A DNA stretch of 64,000 nucleotides. Origin: Rana temporaria (taxonomy: Eukaryota > Chordata > Amphibia > Anura > Ranidae). The notes under the pieces were generated by a model, which saw only the letters and a program-made list of their open reading frames with translations, made no database searches and was not told where the DNA came from. Position numbers and translations under genes: made by a program. The DNA is taken from assembly GCF_905171775.1 (NCBI RefSeq), contig NC_053499.1, positions 89,568,012 to 89,632,011 of the forward strand. Direction: 5' to 3'. Each line of letters begins with the position of its first letter. The first letter of the stretch is position 1. Below, piece by piece: positions 32,742-44,431 of the stretch.

Positions 32742-35176
32742 TTAAACCTCTCTGGTTGAGGGTCCCCTTGTGGATGGTAGGGAGTAGTCCTGGATTTTTT
32801 TTATGCCTAGTAGACCCAACAGTCGTCTAATAAGGGTACTCTCGAAGTCTCTTCCCTGATCTGAGTGGATCCGTTGAGGCAAGCCATAGTGAATGAAGAA
32901 CTTTGCCACTGTAGATGCCTGCTGATCCCTGGTGGGAAATGCCTGAGCGTATCGGGTGAAGTGATCAGTGACTACCAGGATGTTTCCTTGCCCACTCAGG
33001 TCAGATTCCAAACATAGGAAATCTATGCATACTAGATCCATTGGCCCTTGACTCTCTAAATGGCCCATTGGGGCGGCTCTCTGGGGTAAGGTCTTCCTTT
33101 GTATGCACCTGAGACAGGAATGACAGTAGCTCTCCACTTCAGTCCTCATGTATGGCCAATAGAACCTGTCCCTCACCAGTTGGAGAGTCCTTTCTGATCC
33201 CAGGTGGCCATGGTGATCATGCAGGGCAATTAATACTTTCTCTCTATGCTTCTCTGGCAAAAAAAACTGCCACTTCTCTTCAGAATCTTCAGAGGGGCCC
33301 CTTCTGTAGACCACTCCTTGCTGCAGCTGCAACCGATCCCACTCTTTGTGTAGCAGGCGAGCTTCCTTCTGAGCGCTCTGGAGAAGTAGATCAGGGTGTT
33401 GGCTCTCCAAGGCCTTCAATACCAGGCCACAAAGGGGATCTTCCTGTTGGTCTCTCCGGAGGTCCTTCCTAGATAGCTTAGGTAGACCCTCCTCCACAAT
33501 TTGAGTGACATTACAATAGCACTTAGGCACCCCCGCAGGGGACACTCCGACTTCTTCAGCCCTGGCTCCACCTTTCACTTCTTGTTCCACCCCCTCACAA
33601 AGGGCTCTCACACCCTCAGGGGTAAGCTGGGTCCATCCTCCTGAGTGGTCCTGGGAACAGTGGGGCCTTCTGGACAGTGCATCGGCGTCTCGATTCCCAA
33701 CCCCTGGTCGATATTTCAGGCTGAAAGTAAATGCAGAGAGGGCAGCCAACCATCTATGGCCTGTGGCGTCCAATTTTGCTGTAGTGAGCAAGTATGTGAG
33801 AGGATTGTTGTCCGTCTTAATCACGAACTCTGCGCCATATAGATAGTCTTTTAATTTGTCTACCGCCCACTTTAAGGCCAGAAACTCGAGCTTGTGAGTT
33901 GGGTAATTCCTCTCAGCAGGTGTCAGACTCCGGCTCACATAAGCAATAGGTCGTAAATGTCTGTCGTACTCCTGATAAAGCACTCCACCCAGTCCATCTC
34001 GGCTGGCATCCACGTGCAGTTCGTAGGGTCTGGTAGGGTCTGCATAGGCCAAGACCGGCGCAGTGGTAAGGCTCCACTACAGCTGTCTAAAGGTCTATTC
34101 GCATTGCAGAGTCCACTGGTCTTTGATGGACTCTTTCTTCTTCCTAGGTCCCTCTTTTGGTTTTCCAGGTTTGTCCGAGTCTAAACCAGCTTTCTCTTGG
34201 TTCTTCAACAGCTCAGTGAGTGGATGAGCCACCTTAGCAAACCCTTCTACGAACCTACGGTAGTATGAACAGAACCCTAAAAATGACCTAAGCTCGGTCA
34301 CATTCGTGGGTCTGGGCCAAGAGGTGACAGCTTCCAGCTTCTGAGGGTCTGTGGCCACTCCTTCGGCGGACACAATGTGGCCCAGGTAACTCACTGAAGG
34401 TTGATAGAATTGGCACTTCTCCATGGAGAGCTTCAGGCCTTCATCATGAAGTCTCCTCAAGACTTTCTCCAGGCGCTCTTCGTGCTCCTCCAATGTTCTG
34501 CCAAACACTATGACGTCATCCAAATATACCAGCACTTCAATCAGGTTCATGTCGCCTACAGTCTTCTCCATCAACCTCTGGAAAGCGGCTGGGGCTCCAG
34601 ACAGACCTTGTGGCATGCGATTGAATTCAAAGAATCCTACAGGAGTAATGAAAGCGGTCTTCTCCCTATCTTCGGGGTGCATGGGGATCTGGTAGTACCC
34701 ACTTTTTAAATCCAGCACACTGAACCACTTTGCCCCGACAGGCTCTGTAAAGCATCTTCTATTCGGGGTGTGGTGTATTGGTCTGGAATGGTCCTCCGGT
34801 TCAGTGTCCTATAGTCAATGCACAATCGTAATGACCCATTCTTCTTCCTCACTACCACTATTGGGAAAGCATATGGACTCCGAGACTCTCGGATGATTCC
34901 TGTCTTCTTCAACTCAGCCAGCTGTTCCCACAGGTCTTCCAAGTCTCCCAATGGAATCCGCCTGACCCTCTCTCGGAAGGGTTTATCTTCCTCCAATCGA
35001 ATCTTGCGTTCAGCACTTTTTGCAAGCCCCACATCAAACTCACTTTTTGAAAACGCAGTTCTCCATCTCAGGAGCTGGGTTTTTGCTCTCTCCATCCAAT
35101 CAGGTGTTAGGGGGGGGGTTTTTCGGGTAGAATTCTTCCATAGGAATCTCTCCCTCTTGTCCTCCCACGATACCAT
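32742..35176 (-). pseudogene. pol, RT, RNase H and integrase with two frameshifts
   Basis: RT blocks run from RKKNGSLRLCIDYRTLN (35176-34706) across a one-base shift near 34715 to LDLKSGYYQIPMHPEDREKT and the catalytic YLDD (34718-34095). RNase H follows (LHVDASRDGLGGVLYQ, TDNNPLTYL) from about 34050. The integrase has the HHCC finger (HDHHGHLG ... CHSCLRC) and the first two catalytic Asp (CIDF, HSDQGRDF). A run of eight A's in the sense strand (32793-32800) shifts the frame just before the catalytic Glu, which is visible in the next frame. Neither polymerase nor integrase can be made whole. Confidence 0.88.
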
Positions 35177-35200
35177 ACGATAAGACTGGGGTTGCTTGAT

Positions 35201-36136
35201 TCACCTGCCCAGCAACACTCTAGCTGGCATCTTCACAGGTGAGGTTGTGGTGTTCCGGACACTCACTGAGACCTTCCCTCCGCTCCGCTTCAGCGCCTTG
35301 GTCGATAACAATTCTAGGATTATTTCCAACTCCTTATCTTCCTTCTCTCTGTCCGTCTCAAGGACGATGAAAGGGCCAGGTTGTCTCCAAGTCAGTTTGA
35401 TAGAAGCTTTCAAACAGACTACTTCACCTGGTTGCACAATCTTCTCACTTCTGTCTAGGCGCCAGATTTTTCCCACTCCTTCCCCTGGGGCTTTCTGCTC
35501 ATGCACTAGATTCTGGTACACTTGTGCTAGCATTGGGTGTACCTTCATGGCTGGAGTGCTCTGTACTTGGACAAGCGGTGTCAAAAGTCTTCGGACCAGG
35601 TCGGTATTGGTCCCAATGATGAGAGAACTTCTATCAGCCCCTGGGGGGCGGGGACACACCACTGCCAGGGTATCAAAGGTTTCAGCCTTTCCCGCCACAC
35701 TCGGGTCGAAGGTGAGCTTAATGGGTAGGTAGCCGTCATAAGTGAAATTCTGGGTCCCTAGGCCCCATATCTCCAATTCCTCCAGTTTCTGCAGTGGCAA
35801 GTGTCTGAGATGTTTTTCATAAAAGTCACTGTAAAGTAAAGTCACTTGGGCTCCAGTATCCAACAGGGCTTTAGTGTAAATCCCTTCCACTTGGATGGGG
35901 ACAATTGGAGAAGGTCCCACTAGCTCAGGAGGGAATCCATGGGGAGTGGCAGGTTTAGCCTGTTTGGTAGTTTGCACTTTTACGCCTTGCTTCTGTGGGC
36001 TCTTGCCCGGATTTGGCCTAAGTGTGCCCCCAGGGACCTGGTATGTATGAGGTTGTTTGGAGCTGGCTGTTGTAACAGGGCGCCCAGCTGGCTCCTTCAC
36101 TGGGGCCCTCTGAAGTTTTCCGCCGGCTTTTGACAT
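35201..36136 (-). pseudogene. pol, aspartic protease region
   Basis: A 311-codon open stretch overlaps the end of gag by 40 bases in the -1 frame. The retropepsin motif LLDTGAQVTLL lies at about residues 90-100 (catalytic Asp in DTGA), followed by the flap region and LIIGTN. It would cleave Gag and Pol. Downstream it continues towards the RT. The first ATG is probably not a true start, because expression by -1 frameshifting from gag is the likely route. Confidence 0.85.
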
Positions 36137-37200
36137 TTTGTTTCAGGCTTTGCCGGGCTTGGGCATACTTGACGGTAGTGTCCAACTCCCCGGCAGTTGA
36201 AACAGGTGTTTGGCTTCGCCGGTTTCTCGGTCTGAGCGGCTGTAGGCTCCATCGGGGTCTTAGGTGCCAGGACTTCCTCCTTCTGTGGTCCAACCAGCTT
36301 AGCAGTCAACAGGGCCATCATTTCCAACATCTCTTTCTGCATTTGAAACAGTTTTCCTAATTCAGACTGGGGCAGATGTTGTACAGGTAAGGACCAGGGC
36401 ATTCGATCAGTGTTCACCGTCAGGACACTGGGTTCCTGGGAGCCCTGTAGAATTTCAGATTGATGCCCTTTGGTTACTGTGGTGCTGGACTGAATTTTCC
36501 TTTGTTTCTTCTCCCTTTCCATCTCCATATTGGCTGCTTCATTAGTCTCTTCAATGAGCATCTCATCTGTAGTGAAAGAATCGTCCAAGTACTGCCTTAA
36601 CTGGAACTTGATATAGTCACTTGTAGCCACAGACCTCAGGAATTTCTTCTGGATCAGTTCAGCCCCAAAGTGTTCATCTGAATCTTCTCCTTTCGAGACA
36701 GACAACAGGTGGTCTTTCAATTCAATGGCCCTGAATAAGAAATTCTGGGGAGACGCCTGACTGCTCTGTGCCATATTTATCAGTTGATGATATAGCTCAG
36801 CAGCATCTTCCTCTTTGTAGTAGCTCTTTAGTATTCTCCTGAGTTGTACTAAAGTCAGTCCATTTTACATTTCCAGCATGCCTCTGATACTTAGACCTGG
36901 GCTAATGGCGTTGACTACAGCCTCTACAATTTCAGATTCAAGATATCCTCTTTGGAGTCCCAGTTCAATCTGATGCAGAAGATTTGTATAGGACAGGTTG
37001 CCTTTCTGTTCCTTCTCTCTTATCTGACCTTCAATCTTGAAATCTTTCCGGATTGTCACCTCCGGCAAGTGGCTATGAGTGCGTCTCTGGATGACAGACG
37101 CAGGTCTTTGCCTTTGCTTACCACGGCTCAAGTCCTTGCACGGGAAACTTAACTCTTCAATGTGTCCTGCGATCATGCCGGAGGTCTCCTTGAACCTTTC

Positions 37201-38277
37201 TTTTTTTTTTTTTTTTTTAATTGTTTATTTATAAGTTTTGCAAATCGTACAAAAAAGTACAGATGAATTATTAACGGTATAAAGAGACACAGGTATACAT
37301 TGTCTTAGTGAACTACTAAGCATACAAAATCAGCATAAGTATTGGAATGGTGATGTGAAAAGACGATTGTCTTGAGTGGGAGTAAGGGAGTCCATCACAA
37401 TATCAAAAGAGAAGATTCAGAATATGGGCGCGATAACATCTGTCTAAGGGCCATGGAGGCAACATAATCACTCTATAAACATACTGTAAAATTGGACAGA
37501 AAAACAAAAATAAAACCCTGCATATAAAAGTGGTAAACACACTAGTGGAATGCTTAGGTAAATGAAGCAAACTAACTTGAGTCGTCTCCTTCAGACCCAT
37601 AAACTGAGTCATCCCACACTGACCACGTATCAGAAAATGTATCTTCCGTACCCTCCACTGTAGCCGTCAGTTGCTCCATTTTTCTGATGTCAGCTACAGT
37701 AGAGAGCAGCTGTGGGATTGTTGGGGGCGAGGAGGACAGCCATAGTCTGGGGATGACCCTCTTAGCAGCCAGCAGTATAAAAGATATCAATTGGCGCAAG
37801 GCCTTAGAGACACCAGGGAACGGGAGACCCACCAAACAGATCATGGGCGTCAGGGTGACAGGGGTCTCTACCAAGTCTTCTAACAGTTTCTGGACTTGAA
37901 GCCAAAAGCGGTGAACAGGGGGACACTCCCAGAAGATGTGGAAGTGAGAGCCTACAGCGTTATTACACCTCCAGCATTGCTTTGAAACCGTTCGGTTGCG
38001 GGCATGTAATATGTCTGGGGTCCAATACCAATGCATCAGAACCTTGTATGCAGATTCCTTGTGGGCTACACATCGAGAAATCCTGGAGGTGTGCCTCCAC
38101 ACGCTCTCCCAATCTAACAGGGAGATGTCGTGTTGTAAGACCTGTGACCATTTTCTCATGTAGAGGTGAGCATTCGCCACCATGGGGACTGCCTCGTGCA
38201 ATATCTTGTAGATGGTAGAGATCATTTGGGGCTCATGAGGGCCTCTAGCGCATAGGGATTCAAAGTCGGTTGGCCTT
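37201..38277 (-). mobile_element. 5'-truncated LINE inserted in gag
   Basis: A poly-A tail (T19 at 37201-37219) and the duplication TCTCCTTGAACCTTTC (37185-37200), repeated at 38278-38293 with one mismatch, mark a target-primed insertion. Only the last 1.08 kb of a minus-strand L1/Tx1 LINE entered. Confidence 0.92.
37572..38225 (-). pseudogene. LINE ORF2 C-terminal region
   Basis: 217 codons from the C-terminal part of an L1/Tx1-type ORF2. It carries YWTPDILHARNRTVSKQ and the Cys/His knuckle CWRCNNAVGSHFHIFWEC, then the family's terminal segment (ISFILLAAKRVIPRLW). The endonuclease and RT are missing through 5' truncation. It is open but not functional, and distinct from the C-termini of LINE-B and LINE-D. 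Confidence 0.88.
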
Positions 38278-38813
38278 TCTCCTTGAACCTCTCTTGTATA
38301 TTGTGGTACTGCCGTTTTAGGTCAGCTAGTTGTCGTTCCGACTGGAAACCTCTCCTGTGCGTGTCAACCACGGCCTCTTCCTTCTCCAAAGGGGGCCTTG
38401 TACTGATTTTGGTTTAAGTTGACCCAAAACTAACTCCCAGCATTGTTGGCTTAACATGTCTAGAGTTGGCAGAGCTCCCTCCGAGCCCCTCTGGGTGCGT
38501 CAGGTAAAACTTGGTTTTGCCAGCTAGCTGCACACTCGAGCCTCTAAAGTTCTCTGGAATTCCCTTTCTCCATTCCAATAGGGCGTAAGTGTGAGAGGTC
38601 CCACAATCTGGTCTGATGGCAATCACCCAGGCCTTTCTATCTGGGGACAATGCCTTTACAATCTGGCTGACCTGTTCTTCCTCCCAAGCTTCTCCCGGGA
38701 GTGTGATTGCCACGCTCGCTTCTGAGCGAGAGCCTTCTGCTTCACACCACCGCTCCACTGTGACGGGGTCCATACTGGTGCCAAGAGGGTGGGCTTAATT
38801 TCAGAGTAACAGG

Positions 38814-38831
38814 ATCCCGGACGAGGCCCCA
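38814..38831 (-). promoter_or_regulatory. Primer-binding site, tRNA-Pro type
   Basis: The minus strand reads TGGGGCCTCGTCCGGGAT two bases after the 5' LTR. This matches the tRNA-Pro primer site used by murine-leukaemia-type retroviruses at 17 of 18 positions. It would prime minus-strand DNA synthesis. Confidence 0.85.
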
Positions 38832-38833
38832 CT

Positions 38834-40172
38834 TGTAGCACTTACCCCCGAAGGAGCTGATGGTAATTGATTGGGCCTGTACTCTGCTCTCCTACCCCCA
38901 AATAATTTGTCTCAACCCGCTTGACACTGCTGTGTAACCGAGTGGATGTGAAACTTTCACTAAACAAAACAATCCCACATAACAATGTGTATATAGTGTA
39001 CCTTTACCGTTATCTGAGCATCCGTTGTTCCACCTGTTAGAATAATGAACAAGCCTCACACCAATTGTGATCAACCAAAATGTAAGTTTACTGGAACTAG
39101 TATAAAGACAGTAGTTTTATAATAACTGTATCAACATACAAACTTACTATAATAGAGCAAAGAGTGTACACAAATTATTAACACTTAAAGGTCCCTTTAA
39201 CCTCTACTGCGGCGCGTCTCCAAGTGAGACTAGTGCTCAGAGTGACAATGCCTTGACACTGGTCACCTTCCCACTTCCAGTACGGCTGCGCCAAACATAC
39301 CAATGCAAAGATATCAACACAGCACAATACAATTTCTCAAGAGCTTCCCCTGAGGTATAAGACAGCCTTTTGTCTTACTGTATCCAAAGCACAAACTGGT
39401 CTTCTTTTTCTCCGGCTAGCAATTATACTGCAGTGTTTGTAATCCAATGGTTTAACAAGTAATGAAGTAACATAACTGAAGAGCGATAACAATTCCTGCT
39501 ATACAACACACTTGTAGATGCCTTCGGTGTAGGTATACCTTAATCGTCAGTCAGCCCTCAATGAAGCATAGGCTTTTAAACCTGATTGAACTCAGTCTAT
39601 TTGAATGAGACCTCCCCGTAGGACTACAGGTCCCAGCAACACTGTGAAATGAGTCTAAGTGTGTTAAGGGTGTTAAATAACTTCTGAGCGACAGCCCTCT
39701 CACCACACCAGGTCTGGAAAGTTGTGAACCTCCGCTCCGGCTGTCTCAGTCCTGCTGCCAGTCAGCACTGTCACACTGCTCCGCTCCGCAAGCAAACCGG
39801 ACATCCACTTTGCTCCGTCAAGGGTCCTGGGTCCTCAGACCTGATCACACATCAACATGGATGTTGTTCTGCTCTGCACGATGTAGGCCCTCTTCTGAAC
39901 ACTATTTCACAGATCCTTGCAGGCAGACCATGCATCCAGAAGAGACAGAAAATGGCTGCACTCTGCCTTTTATTACCCACCCAGCATGCAGTTCAGCCAC
40001 CTAGTGTTCATGGGTAAGTGAGTGAGCATTATGGGTAAGTGAGTCTCTTCACAAAATAAACATTTTCTGCTCTGCATGTTTAAGTTAATATAGATCTCAT
40101 TCACATTGGTATTTGGCTCCCTCTAGTGGTATGCAATCATTAGCATTACATGGAAAAAATACCAGTGCTACA
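38834..40172 (-). repeat. 5' LTR
   Basis: 1339 bp, same termini as the 3' LTR. In the minus orientation of the element this LTR would carry the active promoter. The primer-binding site starts two bases inside it. Confidence 0.93.
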
Positions 40173-41122
40173 TGTATATACAACTTTTATATACTTGTTA
40201 CCACTGTTGACATTGTATTTTAAAAATTCTGATTCTAATTCTATCTTATGTGCTGTTTTTCTTGTGTGTGTGTGTGTGTGTGTGCGTGATTTTTAAGGCC
40301 CTGACGAAGCAGGGCTACCCACGAAAAACATAGACAATACTTATGATACATCTGACCAGGATCTACACACCCTGGACCGAAGTAACAGTAAAACTGTATT
40401 GTGTCTGTAGAAAGCGCGGATTTAGGTGTGATGCCCGTTATAATTATCCACGCTGTCCTGACAATCCTTGTCTTTGCATTGGTGAATGTTTTGAACGCTA
40501 CCACACATACTAGTGCAGTATTAGCGTAGGGTACACTTACACAGGGTCTCCCAAGATGCCATTGCATTTTGAGAGACCCAAACCTGGAACCGAACAGTTA
40601 CAGTTACAAAAAAAAGTGTTAAAAAAAGTAAAAAAAAAAAAAAAAAAACACAAACAAATAGTTGTCGTTTTATTGTTCTCTCTCCCTATCTATTCTCTCT
40701 CTATTGTTCTGCTCTTTTTTACTGTATTATATTCTGCAATGTTTTATTGTTATGTTTTATCATGCTTGCTTTTCAGGTATGTATTTTTTTTATACTTTAC
40801 AGTTTACTGTGTTTTATTGTTAACCATTTATTTGTTTTCAAGTACGCCATTCAGCTGGAACGCAGATTTATTTATCTCGACAGCAACAGCATTTGCTCCC
40901 ACGATACATAAAGCTGTGACTCCAGTGCTATAGGATGTGATTTCACCATCACAGTTAAAAAAAAAAAAAAAGGTCATATATGCTGAAGCATGGGGGCAGC
41001 AAGGGCGGAGGAGCAATTTGCTCCTAATGCGGCGTACATACGGTCAAAATTCCGATGGAGGCTTGCCGTGGAAAAGTCTGACCGTGTGTATGCAGCATAA
41101 CGTATGCGGGAGGATGCCCCCA

Positions 41123-41172
<50 letters not shown>

Positions 41173-41289
41173 TTTTAGGCACAGGTTGCGTTAAAACAAT
41201 TTTTTACTAGGTTTTTTTTTGTATTTGCTTTGCAGGTATGGTATGGTAAAGTAGAGAAGGGATCACCGCTCCAGGTGGGTCACTATGTA
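40173..41289. repeat. Repeat-rich spacer with microsatellites, no gene
   Basis: Contains (TG)n at 40263-40285, A-runs at 40630-40650 and 40955-40970, (AT)n at 41123-41170, and a ~70-bp MITE-like hairpin at 41028-41099 (GCGGCGTACATACGGTC against GACCGTGTGTATGCAGC). The T-rich 40660-40850 stretch gives a meaningless hydrophobic open frame. Confidence 0.65.
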
Positions 41290-44200
41290 AAGATGGACTG
41301 ACTAAGGATACCGTGGGTGCTGGCGATGCACTGACCATGCATAAGATACAAAGAAAGAGGATGGATAGCCGCACTCCAATGACCAAAACGGTTGTCTTTT
41401 ATTAAAAAAAACACAGCAAGTACATCACTTCACAAGATACAACATATGTATGAAATAAAGGTGAGCACGTGACTCCCATCACCAACAGGCCGGGAGGAGC
41501 CTGTGATTGGGAGACTCCCCCCCCCCCCCTGGTGGGAGTCACGGCTCACCTGTGCATACTAAAACACATATGTGTGAACACACCTTAATCAACACAAACT
41601 CTCTGATTCCTCACCAAACATCTTTCGCATGTATAGAGTGAGAATGAAAAATACATATACATAACACAGTCATCATGTAAACCAGAAACACCCTATACAA
41701 AGAAAGTTGTGCATGATACATAATCATAAACATTATAGTGTAGTAATCTAGACACAACACATACATGTGTATATATAGAGATTTATAAGTCAGAGGACAC
41801 CCATGTGTGGGTGTGTCCCGCTATATACCTCTCTATCGTAGATATAATGTGAACAGTGAACAAACCCATAAGTAAATGAAAATATAATAAAAAAAAAAAA
41901 AAATATATGTGATATCTTGATATTAGTCCATCAACCATACCTATCAGAAGTGAACAGTCTCCAAACCAAGAGCCGATGAGCATATATATATATAGAGCGC
42001 ACTATAATGCATAAATATATAAATTTGTATGCTAGTTCATGCACGTTGAGTGTAGAGCTAGGACGCAGTATAGTGCACAAGTGTGTAAAATTGTATGCAT
42101 ATAATTAGTGCATTGCAAGTACTGGAATGACTCTGGAGACTGAAAATTAAATGTAAAACTAAGATAATATCATATGTTAAAAATGAACAGGAAGGAGGAC
42201 AAAATGCATGGGTAGTGTGTAGATACACCGCAACCCAGTCACATTACAGTGAACACATCTATTGTGTACGCATACCGGGTATGTGCTAAGACAATGTGGA
42301 CGTATTTAATGTGAGAAAATTATTATTGTTAATGATGATGAGAAGGAGTTAAGAAAAAGTGTTGTATAATAAGTGTACCAAAAGGGGAGTTAAGGGTTAA
42401 ATACAAAAATGTATTGATGTGAAAAATGGAAGATGGTGAACCCAATACAACGGTGTGTGGGTGCATCAGTGTGAAGAGGTACAAAAATATGAACATAACT
42501 ACACAAGGGGCTCCTAGTCCCCAGTCAAGTGATGTACCGTGATTGGACACGATGCAACCCGATAGGTATACGCAAAACCCCAAAAAAACGGATTAAAATA
42601 AAGTGGAACCAATTAAAACATCGGTCATGAAAAGGATGGTATATATATCTGTGATGGATATAAAAATTATTTTGAAAAGAAGGTATAAGCTTATACTCAA
42701 GTGAAACACAAATATTCCACTATTAGTGTATATAGACCGAATGAAAATAATGCATGCAGGAACTGTCTTATATAAATATGAAGGGGATCAAAATCGCGTA
42801 TCAGGCAATCACAAATTAGAAAGGACCAAACAGACTCCAATATAAGGATACACAGATGCCTGCAAATAGTGTAGTTAGTTACTAATTAGGGGAAGAGATA
42901 TCACAGCAATGTAGATACATGTATATGTACAGAAATGTAGATGTGAAACAACATAAAAATACATGTCTGCAATAAAACTCTGCCTCCCTCCAATTAGGTT
43001 AAAAATCATGCAGTGACCTGTGGTGTGGAGTGGTTCAACAATACCATGCATGAAGTATAAATGGGATAAACCCTCCCATACCTCAACAAGTGTGATTAAA
43101 CTGTCCGGGACACAGTATATTTAGGATGACTGCTCTTTAAAATGGAATACCGTATGAGGGCATATTCAAAGGTAGATGTGTGAATGTCTGCTATGTGTAG
43201 CTTGGTAATGTATCCCAGCCTATATGATCCACGATATAATGATCAATTGAATAGACAGGACGATCATATGCATAAATCCGGAAAAGTGTACCCATAGAAA
43301 ATGTGTGTGTGTGTATATATAAATACACACACACGTGTGCACCAGTAAAAAGATGTGAAGACATTTCTAAAATACGTGTGTACACAAGCATATGTAAGAT
43401 GGAAAAATATGCATATGTGTGTACAACAAAACATGCCAAAATGACACCATGTTCACGTCCAATATGAAAGAGGATTAAAAACTGCTAATGGCATAGTGTG
43501 TGTCAGAAAGGGCACAAAATGGCAATTATCACTATGATGCATAATAAATTGGACCCTGAAACACCATATAAATATGTTAATTGGTCGTATCTCATGTATA
43601 TGTAAAGAACCCAAACATGGCTTGTAGTCCCAATTGAATTAAATTACGGATTATAGCTTGTAAATTTGGGGGCAAAGAAAAAACCCACATGCGTGTCTTC
43701 AAAAATGTCATCCTACATGAGGGAAGACCGCGGAATGACTATACCTTAAATGTAAATGGGACATACAAACCAAAAACTTAAGAAAATTACAATAATAATA
43801 GGGTGACCATAGTGAAAAATACCACTGGACCAGGCTGCACACAACTAAGTGGAACATAAGGACGTAAACAGAGAGAAGCAAGGACTCCAGACTAGTAAAC
43901 AGAAAAAAGTAAATGAAAATTGCTCGCTGTGAACCAACATGAGCTAATCTAAGTGTCTTTGAGGCCAAAAGACAATAACATATATCAGCAGATGGCAGCA
44001 TATATTCTGTCTATATACTGATCATTGGGGCAGGGGGGGAAAACAAAAATAGAGGCAAAATAACGGCCAAAAAGATGGTATGAGGCCATAGAGAACAACA
44101 GAGATATGGTAAAAACCAAGGGAAGACCAAATAAATGCATGACAAGTGGATAAGTAGATGCATAAATACATAAATGGGCATGGCATGTCACTTCATTAAT

Positions 44201-44431
44201 CATAATAATAGGAGACGTCCCATTGGAAATGTAACCCCTTAGGAATCCTAGTGTTTAAAAAGAAGATCCAAAAGACCTTGCGTCTACACAACATCCTAAA
44301 CTTATCTCCACCTCTCACAGGACAAATAATTTTTTCCATGCCCTGTATATGAAGACTGGACGTGTCCTTAAAGTGCACTAGGTTCCAATGTCTAGCTACA
44401 TTGGTGTTGTGATCTTTCTCTATATCATAGA
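41290..44431 (-). mobile_element. PLE 3' part in inverted orientation
   Basis: Antisense copy of the PLE endonuclease end and 3' tail. 42505-44431 matches, reversed, 57235-59160 over almost its whole length with few changes. 41290-42504 is further 3' tail, which in the sense copy is cut off by the LTR element. At 44431 homology stops inside the codons for YDIEKDH and the sense RT begins. The end near 41290 is approximate. Inverted partial copies of this kind (pseudo-LTRs) are known from PLEs. Confidence 0.85.
44196..44431 (-). pseudogene. Partial GIY-YIG endonuclease C-terminus
   Basis: YDIEKDHNTNVARHWNLVHF, then MEKIICPVRGGDKFRMLCRR and the final WDVSYYYD are the C-terminal half of the PLE endonuclease. 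The catalytic N-terminal part (GIY-YIG core) is absent because the copy starts at the junction. Compare the fuller copy at 57147-57467. Confidence 0.88.

Larger units (their letters stand above)
36097..38773 (-). pseudogene. gag with PNMA-like N-terminus and zinc knuckle, split by a LINE
   Basis: Three pieces in order. 38773-38414 starts MDPVTVERWCEAEG and includes SHTYALLEWRKG, resembling the N-terminal domain of PNMA proteins. 37176-36865 has a capsid-like helical segment (LLHQIELGLQRGYLESEIV). 36774-36097 continues the capsid and ends in the CCHC knuckle CFNCRGVGHYRQVC. One in-frame stop (36865-36867) separates the last two, which share a frame. The region 38413-38294 is disturbed, and the LINE with its 16-bp duplication divides the gene. 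Gag would assemble the particle and bind RNA. The PNMA resemblance is by eye. Confidence 0.8.
29715..40172 (-). mobile_element. Complete but dead Ty3/gypsy-type LTR retrotransposon
   Basis: LTRs at 29715-31105 (3') and 38834-40172 (5') enclose primer site, gag, protease, RT, RNase H and integrase in minus orientation. The 4-bp duplication TGTA flanks it (29711-29714 and 40173-40176). Inserted in it are a LINE (37201-38277) and a MITE (32105-32542), which explain most of the 10.5-kb length. Coding lesions include a gag stop, an RT frameshift and an integrase frameshift. The first 250 bp of the LTRs differ at about five sites, so it is moderately young. Confidence 0.93.

Noticed and set aside
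43708..44001. 97-codon frame shared with 57662-57955
   Set aside because: It is conserved only because both are copies of the PLE 3' tail. There is no protein feature and the sequence is AT-rich non-coding.
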